Source: Planctomycetota bacterium (lineage in GTDB: Bacteria > Planctomycetota > PLA2). Taken from it: a stretch of 64,000 nucleotides of DNA. Below are positions 1 through 9,800 of the stretch, one piece after another. A model generated the notes under the pieces. It did no database searches and had not been told where the DNA came from. It was given only the letters and a program-made list of their open reading frames with translations. Made by a program: the position numbers and the translations under genes. The DNA is taken from the NCBI GenBank assembly GCA_021776735.1, contig JAJFFH010000040.1, positions 1-64,000 of the forward strand, read 5' to 3'. Position 1 is the first letter of the stretch, and each line of letters opens with the position of its first letter.

Positions 1-2
1 AA

Positions 3-1061
3 CGGCTCCCGGTCGAACAGCGCGCTTCGTACATGGCCGACGCGCTCGCGGCCGCCGAGACTGGCCGCAGCCTCACCACGAGCCTGCTCGCCGTCAGTCG
101 CCGCGAGAGATTGCAGCCCGAGGTTCGCAGCGTCGGTGCCGGAGTGCGCAAGTTGGCGCGGATTCTGCGAGGAGTCGTCGGACCCGACATACGAATCGAA
201 TGCTCGTTGACCGGAGCCGAGGACTACGTCGCCATCGACCCCGGACGTTTCGAACGTGCGCTGATGAACCTCGCCTCGAACGCCCGCCACGCCATGCCTG
301 ACGGTGGCGCGCTCCGGTTCCGGGTCCGGCGTGTCCGCGTGTTGCCGGACCAGTGCGACCACGCGGGCCTCGCGCAGCCGGGCCGCTACATCCGTCTCGA
401 CGTGGTCGATGACGGATGCGGCATGGACGCCGAAACGCGGAGCATGGTTTTCGAACCGTTCTTCACCACGCGGCAAGGGGGAACGGGACTTGGGCTAGCC
501 ACCGTGTACGGATTCATCCGGCAAAGCGGCGGCAACATCACCGTCAACTCGGCACCGGGCCGGGGCGCGCACTTCTCGATATTCCTGCCGGTAGTTCACG
601 CGCCCGCGGAGCGAAAGCCCGTCCGGCCCCGCGTCTCCGCTGCGCCGGTTGGCGGCCTCCACGGAGTCTGCCTGTTGGCGGAGGACGACGACGCAGTGCG
701 TCCCGTCGTGAGGGCCGCTCTCGAAATGGAAGGCCTAACCGTTGTCGAGGCAAAGAATGGCCGCGATGCCCTGGCCAGCTACCGCTCTTTGCCTGACGTA
801 GCGCTCATCGTCTCCGACGTGGCGATGCCCGAGATGTCTGGCTACGAGTTCGTTGCGGCCGTGACCCCTGGTCGCCCGACGATACCCGTGCTCTACATCT
901 CGGGCAACACGGCCGGGGTGCCCGAGCCGCCGGGGGCTCATCCCATGCATTCTGACTTCCTCGCCAAGCCGTTTGGCCCGACGGAACTCCGGCGCCGCGT
1001 GCGCGCCCTGTACCTTCGGAGCCAGTGCCTCGAGCCGGCGCCCGCAGGCGGCTCCGGATGA
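3..1061 (+). CDS. Hybrid histidine kinase/response regulator, C-terminal part (HATPase + receiver); 5' end outside window
   Basis: Open frame from the window edge; HATPase N box (NLASNARHAMPDGG), DDGCGMD, GGTGLGLATVYGFIRQSGG, then receiver domain with VSDVAMPEMSG and terminal KPFGP. Confidence 0.9.
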   Translation, partial: RLPVEQRASYMADALAAAETGRSLTTSLLAVSRRERLQPEVRSVGAGVRKLARILRGVVGPDIRIECSLTGAEDYVAIDPGRFERALMNLASNARHAMPDGGALRFRVRRVRVLPDQCDHAGLAQPGRYIRLDVVDDGCGMDAETRSMVFEPFFTTRQGGTGLGLATVYGFIRQSGGNITVNSAPGRGAHFSIFLPVVHAPAERKPVRPRVSAAPVGGLHGVCLLAEDDDAVRPVVRAALEMEGLTVVEAKNGRDALASYRSLPDVALIVSDVAMPEMSGYEFVAAVTPGRPTIPVLYISGNTAGVPEPPGAHPMHSDFLAKPFGPTELRRRVRALYLRSQCLEPAPAGGSG

Positions 1062-1357
1062 TTCGTCCGGAATCTCTGGCGGGCTCCCCGCCGAAACGTC
1101 GTGTTGGTTTTGTCCGGGTGCTGCCCGCACGCTTAGCTGGTCGCGTGACCGCCTCTGGGCGCCCGCGCGCCTAGCTGGCCGGGGAGCGACGCGCAGGAGG
1201 CCGAACGGCAGAGCCGAACGGCACATTCGTAATGGGAAAAGGGGATAGGGTGGTGCGCGCCGTCTCTCCCCCGGCCAGCTCGCATCATAGACCGGGAGCG
1301 CGACCGGCGTGAGCCTAGTTGTCGCGTGTGCCCCAGCGCGGGACACGGGTCCGTGGC

Positions 1358-1680
1358 TCAAGCCCACGGGTGAACGGCTTGCCAGCGGTCGCCCTCGCGC
1401 CAGTGCTTCGGCAGGCGCCACCGCTCAGGACCACCCGTCGTCCGGCACAGAAGGGACCGGCCAGGCGCGTAGCATTCGGCTTCGATGACTGCTGGCGGCT
1501 CGTCCGGAACAGCGCCGAACCTGACCCAGTAGAGCCCAGGCAACGTGGGGCGTCCGCGTGCCGTTGGAAGTCCATCCATTCCAGGCACTCGCGGTGGACT
1601 TCGAGGCGGTGTTCGTCTCCTCGCTCCGACCGAACGTTGATGGTGTCCTGCGCATCGGACCTGCCGCATAACACGCACAC
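1358..1680 (-). pseudogene. Small CxxC protein, apparently frameshifted
   Basis: MCVLCGRSDAQDTINVRSERGDEHRLEVHRECLEWMDF in one frame, continued in another by PTLPGLYWVRFGAVPDEPPAVIEAECYAPGRSLLCRTTGGPERWRL. Confidence 0.35.
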
Positions 1681-1900
1681 TCCCTACCTCGGCGGGCTGC
1701 ACCACCGGTACACGCGCGCGGCGTGAGCGGCTGTGTGTTGCCCCTACTTGACGGTGCGACCGCGGGACCCGTCTGTCCGCAGATCACGGTACGTCGCGAT
1801 TCAGGCCCGTCGTGGCGCGCGCGGCATCCCCGCCTCCAACGTTGACGCGGTAGAATGGATACCTACGTTCGGTTGAGTCTTCGGTAGGACAAGGGACAGC
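1679..1900 (+). mobile_element. 3' remnant of an rve-type IS element (transposase C-terminus plus right end)
   Basis: Encodes YLGGLHHRYTRAA* like the C-terminus of the 4184-5029 transposase; ends with gagtcttcggtaggacaaggg, similar to the motif at 5199-5220. Confidence 0.7.
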
Positions 1901-2138
1901 CAGCCGGCGACGCTGATCGTCGTTGAGTCGGAGCCGCTTGCCCTTCAGCTGCTCCGTCAGGACGCGGTTCTCCTCGACGAGGTACGCGATCACGTCCTGC
2001 TGCTGCCGATTCATCCAGCCCGCGAGAGTCGCAAGCAGAACTCGCGGCGGATAGAAGTCGACGCTCATGCGCCTATCGTACGAGTCGTAACGTCCGACAG
2101 GTCAACGAGTTCGGGACGGCCGAGTTTTTGGATAGGAC
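1784..2138 (-). mobile_element. 5' remnant of an rve-type IS element (transposase N-terminus), interrupted near 1900
   Basis: MSVDFYPPRVLLATLAGWMNRQQQDVIAYLVEENRVLTEQLKGKRLRLNDDQRRRLAV is a typical IS/integrase-core N-terminus; frame then runs into the neighbouring IS end. Upstream motif gtcctatccaaaaactc (rc of 2122-2138). Confidence 0.65.
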
Positions 2139-2339
2139 GGGCTCCGCTACGCTCCGCCACGTCCAACCCATCCCTCAGAACTCGAATCCGCTAACATAGA
2201 AACTGGTACTGAAAACCAGACCCCCTCAAGACAACGTGCCCGGTTTGCACAACTAGTGGCGCCCGCGGCGTCATAGGGTCGATGTAGAAGCGTAACCAGC
2301 CGGTCTCGCATAGCCGGCTCACATGATGAGGAGGGATCG

Positions 2340-4145
2340 ATGCGCTCTCGCACTCTCGTCCTACTGCTGGCTGCCCTTTGTGGCATCTCCTTGTTGCTCG
2401 TGCTGATGTCCGACGACTCGAACAACGGAGATCGACGACAAGGATCCCGCCTCGACGCGTGCGGCGAAGAGGAGGCCAACCCTCCGCACGCGGACGCGGC
2501 GAACGACAAGTCCGACGAATCGTCGAGCAAGACCGCCGACCAGTCTTCCGAGGGCGACTCGCCCTCCAAGCAGAACGAATCGAGAATCGTCGTGTCTGGA
2601 ACGCTGCGCTACGAGGACGGGTCACCCGTTCCTGGCGCCGTGTTGCTTCTTTCCGGAGATCGGACCACGACAGCGGTGACCGCCAGCGACGGGAGGTTTG
2701 AGATCTCAAGCGCCGCTGCGAAGACCGGAAACCACGATCTGATGATGAAGGGCGTCGGAGACTACGACTCAATCGCCATCTCCCGAGTGCGCTTGAAAGT
2801 CGACGTGCCCAAGACCATCGAAGTGACGATCACAAGAGGACTCGAGTGGTCGGGAGTCGTTTTGGCGGAAGAGACTCGCAAGCCGATCCTTGCCGTTGTC
2901 GTCCTGAATCGAGGCGGGGCGGCCATGGCCAAGGGATGGCAAGGCTCAACCTGCATCGCCATTTGCAACAAGTCGGGCCGGTTCCGGTTCAACCACGTCC
3001 CTGCCTCCCCGTACACCGCGTCGATTCGCGCGAAGGGGTATCAATCCCGCACGATGCAGCTCGGTGAGAGCAGCTTCGAGTCCCCGGCGGAGATCCTGCT
3101 CGGTGCGGCGTCGAAGCTGCAGGTGAAGTTGAAAGGCATCGCTCCCGCCTGGACGAAAATCCCTCTGTTGATCACGATCCGAAGCACGAAGGCCGACGGG
3201 AGGCTCGATGGCAAGTTCCACGAGGCGCATCACCGCCGGGGCGAAGGCCCCTGGACGATTCCCGTTCCGCCCCCGGGCCGCTACGAAGTGGAGATTCGGT
3301 CTCCGAAGCATCGCGAATTCCCGCGTTTGTCTAGATCACTCGAGGTGGCGACGGAGACGCCCGCGCCCATGGAGTTCGAGATCGATGAGGGCATTCGCGT
3401 CGTAGGATCGGTCTCATTGCCGGATGGCACGGCGGTTCCGTCGGCCCGAGTGCGTTGGGGCCCCAACGACGCGGAGGCGAAGACGAACGAGAATGGGCGT
3501 TTCGAGTTTCCGCACGTTCCCAACGGATCGGGCACGATGCAGATCTGGAACGGCGTCTTCTGGGTCGGACTCGGCGCGTTCGAGATTCCTCGTAGCGGCC
3601 AACTCGAGACCCGTCTCCGTACACACGGCACCGGCACAATTCGCGGCCGTTGCGAGGTCGACGGAAAGCCACCGAGCGCGTCGATACGCCTGATGTTGCG
3701 CGGGCCGGACGGAAAACTGCTCGGATCGGGATTCACGAAACGGGACGGCACGTTCGCACTCCAGTGGTTGAGCGCGGGGCGTTACATGGTGTCCATCAAC
3801 CCCGCCAGCGGTGGGCCGGTCATGCGCGAGATTTTGGTCGACGCGCACGGAGAACGAGTCATGGACACAATCGCGTTAGCGGCGTTCCCCAGCCTCCCCG
3901 TCGTCATCGAGAAGAACCCGGCGGATCTGGTGGTTCCGGATCGGATTTCCGTGATCGTGCTCCCTGACGGCCACCTCGGGTGGATCCACAAAACGAAGTC
4001 CGGAACATGGACACTCGAGGGGGTGCCGGAAGGAACTCACTCGGTCCTCATCCGCGGTGATGGCATTGAGACGGAGCGCCACTCCATCACGGTTCGCACG
4101 GGTCAGGTCGAACCGGTTCGAATCCGACTGCGGGCCCAGGAATAG
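2340..4145 (+). CDS. Carboxypeptidase regulatory-like (CNA-B/SpaA-fold) domain protein, membrane-anchored/secreted
   Basis: N-terminal hydrophobic segment; repeated 'G.V.YEDGSPVPGA.V...DGRFEI' type segments. Confidence 0.75.
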   Translation: MRSRTLVLLLAALCGISLLLVLMSDDSNNGDRRQGSRLDACGEEEANPPHADAANDKSDESSSKTADQSSEGDSPSKQNESRIVVSGTLRYEDGSPVPGAVLLLSGDRTTTAVTASDGRFEISSAAAKTGNHDLMMKGVGDYDSIAISRVRLKVDVPKTIEVTITRGLEWSGVVLAEETRKPILAVVVLNRGGAAMAKGWQGSTCIAICNKSGRFRFNHVPASPYTASIRAKGYQSRTMQLGESSFESPAEILLGAASKLQVKLKGIAPAWTKIPLLITIRSTKADGRLDGKFHEAHHRRGEGPWTIPVPPPGRYEVEIRSPKHREFPRLSRSLEVATETPAPMEFEIDEGIRVVGSVSLPDGTAVPSARVRWGPNDAEAKTNENGRFEFPHVPNGSGTMQIWNGVFWVGLGAFEIPRSGQLETRLRTHGTGTIRGRCEVDGKPPSASIRLMLRGPDGKLLGSGFTKRDGTFALQWLSAGRYMVSINPASGGPVMREILVDAHGERVMDTIALAAFPSLPVVIEKNPADLVVPDRISVIVLPDGHLGWIHKTKSGTWTLEGVPEGTHSVLIRGDGIETERHSITVRTGQVEPVRIRLRAQE

Positions 4146-4183
4146 CCGGGTCGTTTCTACCGCACCACCTCGCGCCGGTATAC

Positions 4184-5029
4184 GTGGGCGTGGCCGTCGT
4201 TCACGTCCGCGGTCAGCTCGAGACGGTCATCCGCTGGCATCGCCAGGGATTTCGGTACTTCTGGCGATGGAAGTCGCGATCCAAGCCGGGCCGGCCGCCG
4301 ATCGAGCAGAAGCTCATCCACCTGGTCCGGCGCATGTCGACGGACAACCCGCCCTGGGGCGCGCCGCGCATCCGCGACGAGCTCGCGCTGCTCGGGCACG
4401 ATGTCGCCGCCTCGACCGTGGCGCGCTACATGGTCCGAGTCAAAGACCGCGAGCAGGCGCGGCAGAGCTGGCGTACGTTTCTCACCAACCACATGCGCGT
4501 GAGCGCAGCCTGTGACTTCTTCACCGTGCCGACGCTGACGTTTCGAGTGCTGTACGTCTTCGTCGTGCTATCGCACGATCGACGGCGCATCGTCCACGTC
4601 AGTGTGACGCGGCATCCGACCGCAGCGTGGACTGCTCAACAGATCACCGAGGCGTTTCCTGGCGGCGAGGAGCCGCGCTACCTACACCGCGATCGGGACG
4701 GAACGTACGGGCTTGAGTTCACGCACCGTGTCGCATCGATGGGCATCCGCGAGGTCATCCGCGCGAAGCAGTCGCCGTGGCAGAACCCATACGTTGAGCG
4801 CGTGATCGGCAGCATCCGCCGCGAATGCACCGATCACATCGTCGCGCTCAGCGAAGGGCACCTGCGGTCCGTGCTTCGCGAGTACGTCGAGTACTACAAC
4901 GCGGCTCGGTGCCACCAGTCGCTCGGCGGGAACGCACCGGAGCCGCGGCCTCTCGAAGACGGAACGAAGGCCGTCACGGCCGTTCCTTACCTCGGCGGCC
5001 TGCACCACCGATACACGCGCGCCGCGTGA
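4184..5029 (+). mobile_element. IS transposase, integrase-core (rve), likely N-terminally truncated
   Basis: VIRWHRQGFRYFWRWKSRSKPGRPPIEQKLIHLVRRM...NPPWGAPRIRDEL...YVEYYNAARCHQSLGGNAPEPR; IR-like end at 5199-5220. Confidence 0.85.
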
Positions 5030-5275
5030 GCGGCTGAACCAACGACACCCTCTCTCAAACCGAGGCTGCCGCGATACCGGTCTGCCCCGGCGCTGGTGCC
5101 TTGCGCCGCAGAGCAGTCCGGCCGTCACAGACCGCGACGTCGGGCCTTCCGCTGACGCGATAGAATGGACGCCCACACTGAGAAATCGAAGCGCGTTTGA
5201 GTTTTCGGTAGGGACAGGACAAGCCTCCGAGGGTATCTGATGGGGTTCTGAGCGGTTGGCCCCGAACGGCTCGGA

Positions 5276-5581
5276 TCAGGGCGTGGTGCCATCGCCCTCC
5301 GCAACCGCGCGCCGGCCCGCCTGGACCCGTTCCAACTCCGGCCGGTCGCCGACTTCCCGGCACAGCGTCGCGGCGCGGTCGAAGAGGCGGAGCGCCGCCG
5401 CCGTGTCGCCCAACGCAAAGAGGATTCCGGCCTGCGCGCAGAGACTGGCTTGCAGGCTCGCCGGGCCGGGCTCCGTACAGACGCCGGCCGCGCCGGCGTC
5501 GCGCAGCCGCGCGCACGCCTCCTCGTGCATGCGATAGAGACGCAGGGCGTCGGCGAGCCGTCCCTGCGCCCCGCGTATCAC
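5276..5581 (-). pseudogene. TPR-repeat protein fragment
   Basis: GRLADALRLYRMHEEACARLRDAG...ALGDTAAALRLFDRAATLCREVGDRPELERVQAGRR resembles the TPR tail of a larger protein; upstream part missing. Confidence 0.5.
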
Positions 5582-5596
5582 CGCCTGTCCCTGGGG

Positions 5597-6034
5597 TCAA
5601 TCGCCAGAAGCCGCCAGAGTCTTCTTGAGCCAGAGGGTCATCTCGTCCAAGGACATCGATCCGGACTCCAATCCCAGGCGCTTGCCCTTGTGGTCCAAGA
5701 CCAAGAACGCAGGCGTACCGTCAATCCGATGACGACGAATCAAGGCTCGATGCTGCATGAAGTTCACGCGCACGATCAAACACCGATCTCGGAACGTCTG
5801 GGCAAACTTTGCGTTGAGGAACACACCGTGTTCCACCTGATGGCAAAACGGTCACCCAGCCTGGTCGAGATAGACCAGCAGAGGTTTCTTGGCCTTGGCC
5901 GCCGCCTTCTGCGCATCCTCGAGACTGCCCGAAAACCACGTTGTGCCGCGGCCCTGGTCTCGGCAAGAGTGTCTGAACTCTGCTTCAGTGTTCGGGCGGC
6001 TTCGAGGGACATCGCCGTCCGTTTGCTTCATCAT
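5597..6034 (-). CDS. Thioredoxin-like protein with in-frame TGA at the redox motif (candidate selenoprotein, or pseudogene)
   Basis: Same frame on both sides of TGA (5852-5854): AKKPLLVYLDQAG-TGA-PFCHQVEHGVFLNAKFAQTFRD...IDGTPAFLVLDHKGKRLG. Start codon/N-terminus uncertain. Confidence 0.6.
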
Positions 6035-6167
6035 GGTTCAGCCGGGACATTGCGTCCGTTCGGTCGTCGTCCAGCCTTGAGTGACCCTAGGACGGCTGTC
6101 GCGCCCCACGGCCGCTGGGCGGGTTAGCGACAGCCCGCCCGGTCGATTTGGGTATAACGAAGCGAAC

Positions 6168-6821
6168 GTGTCGATCTCGGAAACGACCTGCTGGACCGTC
6201 ATCCGTGGCGCCGCCGCAGGCGGAGTCGATCAGCGCACCGAGTTCGCGCGCCGGTACGAAAGCGTGATCCGCGCCTACTTCTGTGCGCGGTGGCGTGGTT
6301 CCGGGCTCACCCGCGAGTTGGACGACGCGGTCCAGGACGTTTTTGTCGAGTGCTTCCGTGGCGCACTGGATCGTGCCGATCCGGATCGGCCGTTCCGGGC
6401 GTTCCTGTACGGCATCACGCGCAACGTCGCCCGCCGCATCGAGCACGACCGTCGGCGCGCCGGACTGCGGCTCGAGAGCGGTTTCGAGCTCCCCAGTGTG
6501 GAACGCTCGCTTTCCGAGATCTTCGACGAGGCGTGGGCTCGCGCGCTGATGCGGCAGGCCGCGGTGGTGCAACGGCTCCGGGCAGGCGACGAGCGCGCCA
6601 AGCGTCGCATCCGGCTCTTGCGACTGCGCATCCAGGAAGGCCTGCCTATTCGCAGGATCGCGGAACGGTGGGACGCCGATCCCGTCAAGCTGCACCGCGA
6701 GTACGCTCTCGCGCGGACCGAGTTTCGGCGCGCGCTCGAGTTGGTGGTCGCCGAGCACCATCCCGGGCCGCCCGGCGAGATCGAGCGGGAGTGCGCCCGC
6801 CTGGTCTCACTGTTTTCCTGA
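6168..6821 (+). CDS. ECF-type RNA polymerase sigma factor
   Basis: RYESVIRAYFCARW...LDDAVQDVFVECFRGALDRAD..RPFRAFLYGITRNVARRIEHDRRRAG; likely GTG start near 6168; lies directly upstream of kinase genes. Confidence 0.85.
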   Translation: MSISETTCWTVIRGAAAGGVDQRTEFARRYESVIRAYFCARWRGSGLTRELDDAVQDVFVECFRGALDRADPDRPFRAFLYGITRNVARRIEHDRRRAGLRLESGFELPSVERSLSEIFDEAWARALMRQAAVVQRLRAGDERAKRRIRLLRLRIQEGLPIRRIAERWDADPVKLHREYALARTEFRRALELVVAEHHPGPPGEIERECARLVSLFS

Positions 6822-6860
6822 AGACCGGCCGCGAAAACCCGTGCCCGCCCGAAGAGGGAC

Positions 6861-9800
6861 ATGGACGATCTTGATCGGGCGATGTTCGCGGGCTTTGAAT
6901 CCGATCCGGGCGAGAGCGTGCTCGAACGCATCGAGCGTACGGCCGGACGCAAGGCGCGGGTGCTCCTGCACGACCTCCCGCACGACGCATCACCGCTCCT
7001 GCGCATGGCCGGACCGCTGCCGAACGGGGACGAAGCCAAGGACGACAACCGGTATCACATCGTGGGCGAGATCGCCCGCGGGGGCGTCGGCATCGTCCAC
7101 AAGGCGCGCGACAAGGATCTCGGTCGCGACGTCGCCCTGAAGCTGCTGCGGGCCGAGCACGGGAACAAGCCGGAGGTGCTCGCGCGTTTCGTCGAGGAGG
7201 CGCAGATCGGCGCCCAACTACAGCACCCGGGCATCGTGCCGGTATATGGCCTCGGCCTGAACGGGGACGGCCGTCCGTACTTCACGATGAAGTTGATCAA
7301 GGGACGAACGCTCGCAGCGCTCCTGAAAGAACGCGAGAATCCGTCCGACGACGGCCGCCGCTTCATCGAGATGTTCGAACAGATCTGCCACACGATCTCC
7401 TACGCGCAGGCACGCGGCGTGATTCACCGGGATCTGAAACCGAGCAACGTCATGATCGGCGCCTTCGGCGAAGTGCAGGTCGTGGACTGGGGGTTCGGCA
7501 AGGTGCTTGGCCGGGAGGATCACCCGGCCGCGCGTTTGGCCGAGCGCACCGTCATCGCCACGGTTCGCTCCGACACGGAGGGGTCGCGGTCGCTGGCCGG
7601 CTCGGTCATGGGCACGCCCGCCTACATGCCGCCGGAGCAGGCGCTCGGCCACGTCGATGAGCTCGACCGGCAGTCCGACGTGTTCTCGCTCGGCGCCATC
7701 CTCTGCGAGATCCTGACCGGTCAACCGCCGTACACCGGCAACCCGAAGGATTTGCTCATGCTTGCGTCCCAGGCGCGGCTGGAGGACGCCCACGCGCGCC
7801 TTGAGTCGTGCGGCGCCCACGCCGGGCTCGTCGAGCTCGCGAAACGCTGCCTCGAACCGCTGCGCGGGTCGCGACCGGAGCAGGCGGGGGTCGTGGCGGA
7901 GGCGATCGAAACGCATCTGGCGGCAGCGGACGAGCGCGCGCGCGGTGCCGACCTCGAAGCGATCAAGCAGCAAGCCGAGGTCAAAGCACAGCGCCGGAAC
8001 GCGGCGTGGGCGCGGCGCAAGCGGCGCCGCACGCGACTGGTCACGGCGGCGATCCTGCTGGCGACGGCGTGCGGGGGCGGCGCGTTCCTGTGGAGTGAAG
8101 CGGACCGGGACCGGCGAGTTGCAGCCGCTCGGTCGCGAGTCGATGCCGCGATGGAACAGGCGGCGTTCCTGCGCGGCCAGCACAAGTGGGACGAGGCGCT
8201 CGCCTCCGCACGCAGGGCGCACGGCATCGCCACGACCGAAGCGGACAACGAGCTGCGACAGCGCACCGCCGATCTTGTCCGAAGCACCGAGACCGGCCGG
8301 AAAGCGCACGAACAGGCCCAGCGGCGCGCCGCGGAGGCAGCGGCATTCATCCGCGACCTCGAAGAGATCCGGCTGGCCCGTGGCGACGACATGAACAACC
8401 GCGCCACGGACCGCGCCTACGCCGCCGCCTTCCGAACGCGCGGACTTGAGCTCAGTGATTCGGGGTGTGCGGACGGTATCCGGGCACGTTTTCCCGCTGC
8501 CGTCCTCGACGTGGCAGCGGCGCTCGATGAGTGGGCCTGGCTCCGCCGCACCAAGCGACGACTGAGCGACACGGAATGGAAGCCGTTGATCGCGGTCGCG
8601 CGCGCCCTGGATCCCGACCCGTGGCGCAACGGGCTCCGGAGAGCGTCCGTGAGCGAAGACATGGACGGACTTCGCCACCTCGCGTCCGAAGCGGCCCGGC
8701 AGGGACTCCCGTTACGCACGCTCGACATGCTCGGCGTTGCCCTGGGACAAGGGGGAGACCCGGAGGCCGCCGTTGCGTTGTACCGGACCGTTCGCCACTC
8801 GCATCCCGCCGATTTCTGGGTGAATTTCCATCTCGCAGGCTTCTTGATGCTTCAGCAGCGTCCGGGGCCCGCAGAGGCGGTCCGCTTCAGCACGGCGGCG
8901 CTGGCGCTCCGGCCGGAGTCCGTGGTCGCCGTCCAACGTCTGTCCGAAGCCTTGGGGGAACTGGGCCGGCACGGGGAAGCGATCACGCGCCTTCGCGACG
9001 CGATTCGAGGGACCCCGACCAGCGCGACGCTGCACGTCGGTCTGGGTGCCGCGCTCAGCATGGTGGCGCGTTTCGACGAGGCGGTACTGGCCGATCGCGA
9101 AGCCATTGGCCTTGATCCCGACAACCTCGTCGCGCAAAACAACCTCGGATATCACCTGCTGGAAGCGGGGCATCTCGACGCGGCCGAAAACGCCTGCCGG
9201 AAGGCGATTCGGTTGGCCCCCCAGGAGGTGACACCGCGCCTCAACCTGGCGGACGTGCTGCGCCTGAAGCGGCAGTATGTCGAGGCCGAAGCCGTCTCTC
9301 GCGAAGCGGTTCACGTCGATCCGCAGGATCCGGACGCCCACGGCGGCTTGGCAGCCGTCCTCATGGAACAGGGACACCCAAAGAAGGCGCTGGCCGCGAT
9401 CCGCGAGGCGATCCGCCGCGCCCCGGGGCGTTCGAAGTTCCACTACAACCTGGGCGTATTCCTGTCCATGATGGGCCGCGAGAAGGATGCCGGGCGCGCC
9501 TGGAGCACGGCGATCGGACTGGAGCCGGCCGTCGCCGAGGCATTCGTCGGCCTGAGCTCGGTGCTTCGCCCGCGGGGAGAGTTCAAGCGCGCGGTCACGC
9601 TCTGTCGGGAGGCGATTCGCCGCAAGCCCTGGCTACCGAGCGCCCATCAGGGACTCGGCCTCTCGCTGCGCGGCCTCGGTCGCCTGGAGAAGGCCGAGGC
9701 CGCGATCCGCGAGGCCCTTCGGCTATCGCCCAACCGCGCCACGCTCTGGGCGAACCTGGCCGCGATCCTCACGGACCGTGATCGCCCGCGCGAAGCCGTC

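Noticed and set aside
4106-4140. tRNA-like T-arm (ggttcgaatcc)
   Set aside because: No cloverleaf around it; it is the 3' end of the 2340-4145 coding sequence.
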